The position numbers were made by a program, and so were the translations under genes. The notes below the pieces were generated by a model. The model worked only from the letters and a program-made list of their open reading frames with translations. It ran no database searches and had not been told where the DNA came from. A DNA stretch of 64,000 bases. It comes from Sporocytophaga myxococcoides DSM 11118. GTDB lineage: Bacteria; Bacteroidota; Bacteroidia; Cytophagales; Cytophagaceae. Shown here piece by piece: positions 45,835 to 54,364 of this stretch (its first letter is position 1; each line of letters begins with the position of its first letter). The DNA is taken from assembly GCF_000426725.1 (NCBI RefSeq), contig NZ_AUFX01000003.1:372001-436000 (forward strand), read 5' to 3'.

Positions 45835-46413
45835 ATGAAAATTAATAGATTACTTCTTGTTGATTGTGATACAAAAACTAACTGCCTTAATGAAAAAACT
45901 ATTGTTGATTCTGGACTAGTAGATCAACTAAAAGTGACATTAAACGGGGGGCATGCGTTACTTTACCTTAATCAGATAAGCCACAAAACTATCAACTCTA
46001 AAACCGTTGTGGTTTTAAACATGAATACTCCAATTGCAGATGGATTTGATTTTCTTGAAGGGTATAAATTTTCCCATGACATTCATAAAGAAAATGTTCT
46101 GATTGTGGTTATGCAAGACAATATAGATAAGGACATCCAGGATAAAGTGAGAAGATACGGAGTAAATTTTTTTATTAGCTCTTGCATTTGTCTTGAAACC
46201 TTAAATAATCATATTAATAGTTACTTTGATAAAAATACTGATACTAAAAAAGTAGTTTACGCTGCTTCGGAGACAGTCAAAGCCGAAAATCTTCCCAAAC
46301 AAAACTTTGTAGAAGCTCCACAAACTAAAAATCAGTCAAAATCCAAAAAGCAAAACAGAAAAGTTCTTGTAAATATGGAAGCGGGTAAAAGACCTGGCGC
46401 AGGAGCTATTTAA
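45835..46413 (+). CDS. Receiver-like protein lacking the phospho-acceptor Asp (pseudo-receiver)
   Basis: 192 residues. The fold of a CheY-like receiver is visible: LLVDCDT start, VVLNMNTPIADGFDFLEGY where LDINMP-type motifs have the phosphorylated Asp, and a C-terminal FISSC where FISKP normally carries the conserved Lys. Thus both the Asp (N instead) and the Lys (S instead) are lost. A basic, disordered tail (about 145-192, KSKKQNRK) follows. It may act as an unphosphorylated adaptor. It is divergent from the kinase and ends at a bidirectional terminator. Confidence 0.7.
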   Translation: MKINRLLLVDCDTKTNCLNEKTIVDSGLVDQLKVTLNGGHALLYLNQISHKTINSKTVVVLNMNTPIADGFDFLEGYKFSHDIHKENVLIVVMQDNIDKDIQDKVRRYGVNFFISSCICLETLNNHINSYFDKNTDTKKVVYAASETVKAENLPKQNFVEAPQTKNQSKSKKQNRKVLVNMEAGKRPGAGAI

Positions 46414-46420
46414 ATAAAAT

Positions 46421-46480
46421 ATTAATGATAAAAAAAAGGCTTTTGAAATAATCTTCAAAAGCCTTTTTTTTATCATTAAT
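46421..46480. terminator. Bidirectional terminator, 27-bp perfect hairpin
   Basis: The left arm (46421-46447, including AAAAAAAAGGCTTTTGAA) is the exact reverse complement of the right arm (46454-46480) over a 6-base loop. It terminates both the rightward receiver gene and the leftward 65-residue gene, whose stop codon lies inside the right arm. Confidence 0.9.
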
Positions 46481-46673
46481 CATCGTCCTTATCTTTTTTA
46501 TTTTTAAGATCTGGTAAATCATTATTCTGAACACTTTCATCTCTTAAAGATGTATTCCAGAAATAATATACTTCATCTTCTTTTACAAATCTTCTTCCCT
46601 TATCCTCCAATTCAAAAGATTTTCCAAGGTTTCGAAATTGAAAAGGTCGGTTGTTAATAAACTTTGCAGCCAT
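46476..46673 (-). CDS. Small charged hypothetical protein, 65 residues
   Basis: The start at 46673 is preceded by AAAGGAGGT, an unusually strong Shine-Dalgarno for this genome. The product, MAAKFINNRPFQF..., is basic in the first half and acidic at the end (KKDKDDD). No family is recognised; no membrane segment. The terminator overlaps its stop. Confidence 0.7.
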   Translation of the reverse strand: MAAKFINNRPFQFRNLGKSFELEDKGRRFVKEDEVYYFWNTSLRDESVQNNDLPDLKNKKDKDDD

Positions 46674-47021
46674 TTTACTTACCTCCTTTCTTACTTAAAA
46701 AAGTCTTAGTATACAGTTAAAGTTCAGTAATCCATTTACTTTCCCCTTAAAAGTATTTGATTGAAAAACAATTTGATAACCAAAAAACAGGATTGTTTAA
46801 TCTATAAACAACCTCAAAAAATTAAATTATTACAAGAACAACCTACTATAAAAACTTTCTTGTAAGCTTGTCCCTTCAATATTCATTTATACCAGATAAC
46901 CTTCCGAAACTAATACCGAAAGGTTAAACATAATATCATTTTGTCCGGAAGATATTTTGAATTGCCAATAATGGAACATTCTGGTTTCAAGAATATTTAC
47001 TTTTTTTATAAAATAAAAAAA
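46674..47021. other. Intergenic between two small leftward genes
   Basis: 348 AT-rich bases upstream of the 65-residue gene. Apart from its ribosome binding site at the left end (46676-46690), I see nothing that I can support; the gene's promoter must be here. Confidence 0.4.
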
Positions 47022-47058
47022 TCCGTTTTCCACTTAGTTTATCCAAGTGAAAAACGGA
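47010..47058 (-). terminator. Intrinsic terminator of the 67-residue membrane gene
   Basis: TCCGTTTTCCACTT (47022-47035) pairs with AAGTGAAAAACGGA (47045-47058), with one mismatch. Read leftward it is followed by TTTTTTTATTTTATAAA, so it ends the 47087-47290 transcript. Confidence 0.8.
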
Positions 47059-47086
47059 CTTAATGTATTCTTAAATACTTTACTTC

Positions 47087-47290
47087 TTAGTGATTTAATC
47101 CTGCAAACAAATACTGACCAATTAGGATCATTACCGATCCAGCAAAAATTAAAACCGCAACTTTTATCATTTTTTCCTGGCTCAAACCGCCTTTTTCATC
47201 TGCTACAACCGCAGGCATTGCAAGGAACATTCCACCGAAAACTCCCATGATAAATCCTACGACCATTAATATAACTCCAAGTGTTTGCAT
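47087..47290 (-). CDS. Small two-helix membrane protein, 67 residues
   Basis: Two hydrophobic helices (about 3-28 and 42-64) joined by a short charged loop (ADEKGGLSQEK). Glycine-rich first helix (VVGFIMGVFGGMF). It is a plausible small inner membrane protein of unknown function. It has its own promoter region and terminator. Confidence 0.65.
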   Translation of the reverse strand: MQTLGVILMVVGFIMGVFGGMFLAMPAVVADEKGGLSQEKMIKVAVLIFAGSVMILIGQYLFAGLNH

Positions 47291-47518
47291 AGTAATGTAT
47301 ATTATAAATTTTTCAGAAAATATGGCGCTAATTTAGTTTTATTTTTGCCTTATTCTATAATAAAACGAGAAAAATTTACTTCAGGGTTTCATTTTTTTCA
47401 ACACCTTAATTAATGGTGGAGCTGTATACATTTGTGAATTACAATTGTAAACTCTGAGATTTTTCAGGAATGTGCAAAACTAGTTTACAAAATACAATCA
47501 TGTAATGTTGTGGTTATG

Positions 47519-47544
47519 TACATTTGTGAAGTTATATTCACAAA
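47519..47544 (+). promoter_or_regulatory. Promoter -7 box and palindrome before the HTH gene
   Basis: TACATTTG (47519-47526) matches TAnnTTTG. TTTGTGAA (47523-47530) and TTCACAAA (47537-47544) form a perfect 8-bp inverted repeat overlapping it and ending one base before the ATG. An autorepressor site is likely. Confidence 0.6.
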
Positions 47545-47545
47545 A

Positions 47546-48625
47546 ATGAATTCAATAACAGAAAGAATACTGGCAATACTGGAAAACAAAGAATTGACAC
47601 CTTCGTCCTTCGCAGATACTATAGGTATCCAAAGGTCAAGTATGTCACATATTCTATCTGGTAGAAATAAACCCAGTCTGGATGTAATTCATAAAATTCT
47701 TATTACATTTCCTGACATACTATCAGATTGGCTCCTAACTGGAAAAGGTCCTATGAAACAGCTCAACTTATTTGGAGAACCACAGAAAACAGACCCGGAA
47801 GAAGAGAAGAAACAAATACGCAAAGAATTAGAAAAGAAAGAAGAAATTCTGGCAAAGGCAGAAGTATCTGCAGAAATCGTTTCCGGCTTGCTATTTTCTG
47901 AAAACACCTCTCCTGCTCAAACCGAATCTTTTTATACTCCTGAATCAGAACCTTCTGTGGATGCCTTTTTCAATAGTATATTCGAAAATGCCAATTTTTT
48001 TAAAGAACAGCATGACGAAATTCTAGAGGAAAAATCCGATGCTGACATTGAAGATATATTTACCAGAACCGAAGCGAAGGAAAAGGAATATCCTGAATCA
48101 CTATTAATTTCTGATTCAGAAATTTCCCCCGAAGCAAAACTAACAGAAGAACTTTCCATATCTCCTGAAAGTGAAGCCATCTCAGAGGTAGAAGCAATTG
48201 AGAACCCGGGAGAGATAATAGAAGAAATTGAGAATATAAAAGATTTAGAGGGCATAGAGGTAGTAAATGAATTAACTGCAATTCAGGAAATTGAATTGCC
48301 AATATTCCCTCCTCAAGAACCTGAAAAAGAAGTAGAAGCCCTATCGGTAGAAGCAAAAAATCCGGAAAGCGAAGAAATTCAGCCGGAACTAGAGAATATA
48401 GAACAAACAATTAATCAACCTATTACAGAAGCCAAAGAGATTGTTATGATCACAGAGACGATGAGAGAAGTGGAAAACTCAGCAAATTCAAATCTGACTG
48501 TTAATGCTCAGGATGCAGCATTTCAACCTGTCGCAGAGAAAAAACCGGTTCAAAAACCTAAAAAAGTGCAAAAAATCGTCATATTTTACGATGACGGAAC
48601 ATTTTCTGCTCACTCTCCAGAGTAA
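47546..48625 (+). CDS. Helix-turn-helix (XRE-type) DNA-binding protein with long acidic tail
   Basis: 359 residues from the ATG at 47546 (MNSITERILAIL); the frame opens 12 codons earlier. Residues 1-75 form a Cro/CI-type HTH (SFADTIGIQRSSMSHILSGR, NKPSLDVIHKIL). About 230 residues of Glu/Ser/Pro-rich, probably disordered sequence follow, then a conserved-looking basic/hydrophobic end (KKVQKIVIFYDDGTFSAHSPE). Such an arrangement is uncommon. Upstream palindromes overlap the promoter box and ATG, so autoregulation is likely. It ends at a strong terminator. Confidence 0.75.
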   Translation: MNSITERILAILENKELTPSSFADTIGIQRSSMSHILSGRNKPSLDVIHKILITFPDILSDWLLTGKGPMKQLNLFGEPQKTDPEEEKKQIRKELEKKEEILAKAEVSAEIVSGLLFSENTSPAQTESFYTPESEPSVDAFFNSIFENANFFKEQHDEILEEKSDADIEDIFTRTEAKEKEYPESLLISDSEISPEAKLTEELSISPESEAISEVEAIENPGEIIEEIENIKDLEGIEVVNELTAIQEIELPIFPPQEPEKEVEALSVEAKNPESEEIQPELENIEQTINQPITEAKEIVMITETMREVENSANSNLTVNAQDAAFQPVAEKKPVQKPKKVQKIVIFYDDGTFSAHSPE

Positions 48626-48626
48626 T

Positions 48627-48666
48627 AAAAAAGTCCCCCCGAATGTATCGAGGGGACTTTTTATTT
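48627..48666. terminator. Bidirectional terminator after the HTH gene
   Basis: AAAAAGTCCCC and GGGGACTTTTT form an 11-bp stem (from 48629 to 48662) closed by a CG-rich inner stem; both sides carry A/T runs. It serves the HTH gene and the convergent Pmp3-fusion gene. Confidence 0.85.
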
Positions 48667-48683
48667 ATACAGCCCTTATTAGA

Positions 48684-49232
48684 TTAATCATTTTTATAAA
48701 TCCTGTAAATAGCATATATCAATCCTGGAATGTAGAACAGGATTGTAAGCAAAATACTAAGCCAGAACGGTCCATGGATCCCGTCAACCAAAGCAACTGC
48801 AAGAGGAGGAATTAAAATAGCGATGATCACAAGCAATAGCTTGCTTACATTACTATCATTTGATTTACTTTCTTTAATAGCCTTTTTCACTATCTTCTTA
48901 ATTTCCTTTTTAGAAGGAGTCGCAGCTTCTTTCCCTAAAGCTTGTGGCTCATCAGAAAGAATTGCTTTAATTTCATCTGAATTATTCTTTGAATCACCTA
49001 TCTCAGATTTAAAAATTACCTGCTCACCAACTGCAGCAACAATCTCTTTATTGGCAGTAGCAATATGATTTTGAATTTCAGGTTTAATAGTTTCTTTATT
49101 CGGTCTATTCATACTAGTATATCCAGTAGGATAATGGTTAGTAAAAAACGCAGATTCTTTTTTGCTGCATGATAATAGAAATATCAGTGAAGAAAGAATT
49201 ATTCCATTCAGACAAAATAATGTTTTTTTCAT
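48684..49232 (-). CDS. Lipoprotein with C-terminal YqaE/Pmp3 domain
   Basis: 182 residues from the ATG at 49232 (MKKTLFCLNG); the frame opens 13 codons earlier. A lipobox (FLLSC, about residue 21) precedes a charged linker (about 22-125, ending KKIVKKAIKES). The C-terminal 55 residues are a Pmp3/YqaE-like domain: ILIPPLAVALVDGI, FWLSILLTILFYIPGLIYAIYRI. Pmp3 proteins are usually free peptides of about 55 residues linked to membrane potential and salt stress. A fusion with a lipoprotein leader is unusual but recurs in Bacteroidota. Alternatively the leader may be a plain helix. Confidence 0.75.
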   Translation of the reverse strand: MKKTLFCLNGIILSSLIFLLSCSKKESAFFTNHYPTGYTSMNRPNKETIKPEIQNHIATANKEIVAAVGEQVIFKSEIGDSKNNSDEIKAILSDEPQALGKEAATPSKKEIKKIVKKAIKESKSNDSNVSKLLLVIIAILIPPLAVALVDGIHGPFWLSILLTILFYIPGLIYAIYRIYKND

Positions 49233-49506
49233 TGTATCAGTTTCGTTGGTTATATCACTGATTTTAACCATCTGCTATTTCATTTGTTTTATATTTGAAA
49301 ATTTAAGACAGGAAATGAAAAGTTTATAATTTTACCAGACTCAGGAAATAAAAAAAATAAAAAAGCTGAAAAGAAGTTTATTCTTTGAGTCTCATAAATT
49401 TATGATAAAAATTCCTCTCTAGGGATAATATGCAATCATGTCAATTGTTAAAATTGAACCGGAACTTTATTTTATTTGTATTCACAGATTATAAAAGGTT
49501 GACATA

Positions 49507-51888
49507 ATGAGTAATCAGGAACAGGGATTTTCCTTAAAAGATTTTAACTGGAAAAAATGGATTAAACCGGGAATGATATTTCTGGCGGTTCTATTCGCTT
49601 CAATCTTTATTTACATTACGTACCAAGTATACAAAAACCTCCCCGACGGAAATGACCTGAAAAATATCAGGAATGCTACAGCTTCTGAAATCTATTCTTC
49701 AGATGGAATTCTTATAGGAAAGTATTTTATTCAGGATCGTACGGATATAAATTTTGAAAAACTTCCTAAGCATTTAATCAATGCCTTGCTGGCTACAGAA
49801 GATATCCGCTTTTACAAACACAATGGATTTGACCGCAGAGGGATGCTTAGGGTGCTTTTTAAATCCGTCATAATGCAGGATGAAAGCTCTGGCGGAGGAA
49901 GTACTGTGGAGCAACAGTTGGCCAAAAACCTATTTCCCAGAAAGAGATATAGGTTCTTTTCTATGCTTATTAATAAAACCAGAGAAGCAATTGTAGCTAC
50001 AAGACTCAATGAAACTTTTAATAAAAATGAGATTCTGACTCTGTACTTCAATACGGTACCCTACGGTGAAAATGCTTATGGAATAGCAGCCGGGGCCAGA
50101 AGATATTTTAATAGTGCTGTAGATTCTCTGAATGTTCAACAGGCAGCGACACTGGTTGGAATGCTTAAAGCTACGACCTCTTATAATCCGGCAAAAAATC
50201 CGGAAAAAGCAAAGGAACGCAGAAATGTTGTCTTGCAGCAAATGGCAAAATACCAGTTTCTTACACAAGAAGAAGCGGAGAAATATCAGAAGAAAGATTT
50301 AAAAATCAGATATAATTACCTTTCTCACAATACTGGATTAGCCACGTATTTCAGAGAATATCTTAGACAAGAATTAGATGAATGGTGCAATACCCATTAT
50401 AAACCGGACGGAACACCTTACAATCTGTACACAGATGGTTTGAAAATTTACACCACCATTGATTCAAAGATGCAACGGCACGCCGAAAAAGCGATGACAG
50501 AGCATATGTCCAAATTGCAGGTTAGTTTCTACTCTCACTGGAAAAACACCACTCCGTGGAAAAAAACTCCCCAGGTATTAACTGATGCATGCAAAAGGTC
50601 TGACAGATATCAGTATTTAAAAAGCCTTGACCTGGATGATACAGATTTAAAAAAGGAACTGAATAAAAAATCAGAAATGAAAGTGTTTACCTGGGCTGGA
50701 GAAAAAGATAAAAACTTTTCAACTCTGGATTCCATCAAGCACTACTTATATTTCCTTCAAGCAGGTTTTTTTGCAATGGATCCATTTACCGGTCAAGTCA
50801 AAGTCTGGGTTGGTGGCATCAATCATAAATACTTTAAATATGATCACGTGACCTCCAAAAGACAGGTTGGTTCAACATTCAAACCTATTGTGTATGCTGC
50901 TGCTCTGGAATCTGGAATTAGTCCTTGCGAATACTTCCCTAATCAAAGACAAGTGATTGAAGAATATGACAACTGGTCACCTAAAAATGCCGATGGAAAT
51001 TATGGGGGATATTATTCTATGACAGGCGCGCTGACCAATTCTGTAAACACTGTTTCTGCAAGCCTGATCATGAAAGCAGGAGTTAATAAAGTTGTAAACT
51101 TTGCGGAAAAACTTGGCATCAGTTCCCCTCTGGACCCTGTACCATCCCTGGCTCTCGGCACTGCAGATGTTTCTTTAATGGAAATGGTTTCTGCATATGG
51201 TGCATTTGCCAATGGCGGGAAAAGTGTTACTCCAAATTACCTGTTAAAAATAAAAGACAAGGCAGGTAAAACAATATACAAAAGTAATCCTCCTTATTTT
51301 CGTCAGACAGTAAGTGCTCCAACTGCTGAAATGATTACCTATATGCTTAGAAAGGTAGTACAGGAAGGTACTGCAGCTGGTATGGCTAATTATGTAGGAC
51401 CGGATGCACAGATTGCAGGAAAAACAGGTACAACACAATCTCATGCAGACGGATGGTTTATTGGCTACACTCCTTCTCTTGTTGCAGGATGCTGGGTTGG
51501 TGCGGAAGATAGAAGAGTTCATTTCAGGTCCATAGATCTTGGTCAGGGTGCACATATGGCAATGCCAATATTCGGGAAGTTTATGGGGAAACTAGGCAAA
51601 GACAAAAAGCTAAAAAAATATGTATACCAGCAATGGCCTGACCTCAGCGAAGAAATGTATGAAAATATGGACTGCGTTCCTTTTTCAGAAAATGCTCCTG
51701 ATGGCTATCCTGTAGATAACAGCAATACCAATGAAGCGTCTGAAGAAGAATTAACAAGCCCTTCAGAAAATCAAAGATCTCACCGTCGTCAGGAATCAAA
51801 AGAACCTCTGAACTGGTTTAAGAATATATTTAAGAAGAAAAAACGAGAAAGAACTTCATCTGAAAATGAAGATGATGAATGGTATTAA
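49507..51888 (+). CDS. Penicillin-binding protein 1A, bifunctional
   Basis: 793 residues. One N-terminal membrane helix (about 22-43) is followed by a GT51 transglycosylase with catalytic Glu98 in TEDIRFYKHNGFDRRG, and a class A transpeptidase with Ser456 in STFKP, a SVNT box, and KTGT at 639-642. A charged C-terminal tail follows (about 720-793). It polymerises and cross-links peptidoglycan at the inner membrane. It is followed by a terminator and is monocistronic. Confidence 0.93.
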   Translation: MSNQEQGFSLKDFNWKKWIKPGMIFLAVLFASIFIYITYQVYKNLPDGNDLKNIRNATASEIYSSDGILIGKYFIQDRTDINFEKLPKHLINALLATEDIRFYKHNGFDRRGMLRVLFKSVIMQDESSGGGSTVEQQLAKNLFPRKRYRFFSMLINKTREAIVATRLNETFNKNEILTLYFNTVPYGENAYGIAAGARRYFNSAVDSLNVQQAATLVGMLKATTSYNPAKNPEKAKERRNVVLQQMAKYQFLTQEEAEKYQKKDLKIRYNYLSHNTGLATYFREYLRQELDEWCNTHYKPDGTPYNLYTDGLKIYTTIDSKMQRHAEKAMTEHMSKLQVSFYSHWKNTTPWKKTPQVLTDACKRSDRYQYLKSLDLDDTDLKKELNKKSEMKVFTWAGEKDKNFSTLDSIKHYLYFLQAGFFAMDPFTGQVKVWVGGINHKYFKYDHVTSKRQVGSTFKPIVYAAALESGISPCEYFPNQRQVIEEYDNWSPKNADGNYGGYYSMTGALTNSVNTVSASLIMKAGVNKVVNFAEKLGISSPLDPVPSLALGTADVSLMEMVSAYGAFANGGKSVTPNYLLKIKDKAGKTIYKSNPPYFRQTVSAPTAEMITYMLRKVVQEGTAAGMANYVGPDAQIAGKTGTTQSHADGWFIGYTPSLVAGCWVGAEDRRVHFRSIDLGQGAHMAMPIFGKFMGKLGKDKKLKKYVYQQWPDLSEEMYENMDCVPFSENAPDGYPVDNSNTNEASEEELTSPSENQRSHRRQESKEPLNWFKNIFKKKKRERTSSENEDDEWY

Positions 51889-51890
51889 AA

Positions 51891-51922
51891 AAAATCCCTG
51901 CAAAATGAGCAGGGATTTTTTT
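51891..51922. terminator. Bidirectional terminator after PBP1A
   Basis: AAAATCCCTGC (51891-51901) pairs with GCAGGGATTTT (51909-51919); A- and T-runs flank it on both sides. It also ends the leftward universal stress gene. Confidence 0.85.
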
Positions 51923-51954
51923 TGACTAAAGACATTAAGCAGAAAAACCTTTCC

Positions 51955-52809
51955 CTACCACCCTTTTGTATTACCTGTCAGATGAAATATAAGCATAGGA
52001 TGGTTTGATATATTCAATACTTTTTCGGTAGTACTACCAGCTAAAATAGCCTCAAAAAAACTTCTGTGATGGGTAGCCATTACAAGCAAATCGGTATCGA
52101 TCTCATCTGTAAACTTCTTTATAATTGCTGACACGTTGGTGCCCATTTTGGTAATCAGTTTTATATTTTTATAATGAACGTGATCCATAATCTCCTCAAG
52201 CATCACCGCAGCTATCTCCGGATATTCCTGTTCCAATTTATCTATCACATTCAGGATAATTATTTCCGCATCAAATACTTTTGCATACTCACTTAATACA
52301 TTAATATTTTCATGATCTCTTACAGAAATGGCACATGCGTAAACTATAGTTTTTACAGGACTGAAATGAATATCCTCTGATATTGCTAAAATTTTACGAC
52401 TACCTTTTTCAATCATTCCGGCTACAGTATCACCATTAAAAATTCTTGTAAAGATCCCTCCCTTCTTATTTCCCATAACAATAAGATCAACACCATATTT
52501 GTCGGAAATCTTATTAATTTCTTCCTGTGGATCCCCTTCTGCAATAATTTGATCCACCTCAAAATTATTGCAAACCTCCAATATGCGGGTGGTCGTCTTC
52601 ATTAACTTTGCTCCCAGCTCCTTTTTATCGGAAACCTGTTTTTCAAACAACCTGTCATAAGGAACTTCTGTGGGTATTAATGGTACCTCCACAACATGCA
52701 ATACCAAGAGCTTTACCTCGAATGGTCTGGCAAAATTGATAAAATAATTCAATGCATTTTCTGCACTTGAAGAAAAATCTGTTGCAAACAAAGCGGTGAT
52801 TCTTTTCAT
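51955..52809 (-). CDS. Universal stress protein, tandem Usp domains
   Basis: 284 residues as two Usp domains (about 1-145 and 150-280), each ending in a nucleotide-binding-like loop: VMGNKKGGIFTRIFNGD and VMATHHRSFFEAILAGST. The first fits the G-x2-G-x9-G(S/T) pattern only loosely. Likely binds ATP and acts in stress physiology. It is transcribed leftward, away from the beta-CASP gene. Confidence 0.85.
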   Translation of the reverse strand: MKRITALFATDFSSSAENALNYFINFARPFEVKLLVLHVVEVPLIPTEVPYDRLFEKQVSDKKELGAKLMKTTTRILEVCNNFEVDQIIAEGDPQEEINKISDKYGVDLIVMGNKKGGIFTRIFNGDTVAGMIEKGSRKILAISEDIHFSPVKTIVYACAISVRDHENINVLSEYAKVFDAEIIILNVIDKLEQEYPEIAAVMLEEIMDHVHYKNIKLITKMGTNVSAIIKKFTDEIDTDLLVMATHHRSFFEAILAGSTTEKVLNISNHPMLIFHLTGNTKGW

Positions 52810-52875
52810 GAAAATACCAGGAGATTAGTAATCATATTACCTTTACAAACGATCTATTGTTTGAATAAAGAATCT

Positions 52876-54240
52876 ATGAAGGCAAAAATTCATTTTTTAG
52901 GAGGAACAGGCACTGTTTCAGGGTCAAAATTTTTATTAGAAACCTCAAAACATCAGCTCCTTATTGATTGTGGTTTATTTCAGGGGAGTAAATCTTTGAG
53001 ACTGCTGAACAGAGCTCCTCTCCCTTTGGATTACAATAAACTTTCGGCTGTTCTGATAACGCATGCTCACTTGGATCACACAGGTTACTTACCTGTACTT
53101 ATAAAAAACGGTTATAAGGGACCGGTATTTATGACGACACCAACTGTAGCACTTACTGAAGTAATTCTCAGAGATAGTGCCAAAATCCAGATGGAAGAAG
53201 CAGATGCAGCTAATCAGGGGAATTATTCCAAACACAAACCTGCCTTGCCCCTCTATACTTTAGACGAGGTTGAACAAACATTGAATTTTATTCTGGACTG
53301 TGGTGAAAATGAATGGATCTCACTTGCAAAAGATATTAAATTCAGGTTTAGAAAAAATGGTCATATTCTTGGTTCTTCCTTTCTCGAAATAGATATTTCG
53401 GATAAAAAATTAATCTTTTCCGGAGATGTAGGACGGACAGAATCACTTTATCTTCCTTCCCCTTCTATACCTGAGCAAGCTGATATACTAATACTGGAAT
53501 CAACCTATGGCAACAGATTACATTCTAAAGTGTCACCAAAGAGTCAGCTAAAAGACCTTATAAACAAAACAATTCAGCGAGAGGGAAATATCTACATTCC
53601 TTGTTTTGCAGTAGGCAGAGCGCTTGAAATAATGCTGCTCATTGATGTTTTGAAAAAAGAAAATAAGATACCACATATTCCAGTTGTTTTTGACTCTCCA
53701 ATGGGTGCGGAAGCAATTGTGGCTACTTCTAAATTTCCAGATTGGCACAAACTAAACAATACCGATCTGATAGATTTAAACAAGGAAACGTATTTTGTTA
53801 GAAATATAGAAGAAACCTTTAGCATCATTGATCGAAAAAAATCCAAGATTGTAATTGCGGGAAGTGGAATGATTACTGGCGGAAGAATTTTACATTATCT
53901 GAAAGCCGGAATAGAAGACAGTAATAATCTTGTAATACTTCCTGGTTATCAAGCGGAAGGAACCAGAGGAAGAGCATTGCATGACGGGGAACCCGGAATT
54001 AAAATCATGGGGAAATTTTATCAAGTAAATGCCGAAATAGCTCGTCTCGAGAATATATCAGGCCATGCGGATCAGAAGGAACTCCTCAATTGGATTGCCG
54101 GTTTCAGATACAAACCTAAAAAAGTCATTCTTATCCACGGGGAAAAAGCTGCCGGACAGGTTTTAGCTGAAAAAATAAATGAAAAATTCGGAATTACTGT
54201 TGACTTGCCGGATTTAAATGATATTGTTGAAATTAACTAA
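52876..54240 (+). CDS. MBL-fold/beta-CASP RNA-specificity nuclease
   Basis: 454 residues from the ATG at 52876 (MKAKIHFLGG); the frame opens with a TTG five codons earlier. The zinc motif HAHLDHTG is at residues 63-70, and further metal ligands are GHILGSS and SGDVGR. Beta-CASP motifs (DSPMGAEA, SGSGMITGG, GHADQKEL) mark the RNA-specificity metallo-beta-lactamase type found in archaea and bacteria (CPSF-like). It is probably an RNA endo/exonuclease in the cytoplasm. Confidence 0.9.
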   Translation: MKAKIHFLGGTGTVSGSKFLLETSKHQLLIDCGLFQGSKSLRLLNRAPLPLDYNKLSAVLITHAHLDHTGYLPVLIKNGYKGPVFMTTPTVALTEVILRDSAKIQMEEADAANQGNYSKHKPALPLYTLDEVEQTLNFILDCGENEWISLAKDIKFRFRKNGHILGSSFLEIDISDKKLIFSGDVGRTESLYLPSPSIPEQADILILESTYGNRLHSKVSPKSQLKDLINKTIQREGNIYIPCFAVGRALEIMLLIDVLKKENKIPHIPVVFDSPMGAEAIVATSKFPDWHKLNNTDLIDLNKETYFVRNIEETFSIIDRKKSKIVIAGSGMITGGRILHYLKAGIEDSNNLVILPGYQAEGTRGRALHDGEPGIKIMGKFYQVNAEIARLENISGHADQKELLNWIAGFRYKPKKVILIHGEKAAGQVLAEKINEKFGITVDLPDLNDIVEIN

Positions 54241-54364
54241 AACCACCTAATCAACTGAATATCAAAAATTATCCTTTACATTCATTCAAAAACTTCGATA
54301 TAAAAGCAAAAATTCAGGCATTTTAACGTAATTTTGTAACTTCTTTTAGACGGAATACACTACA

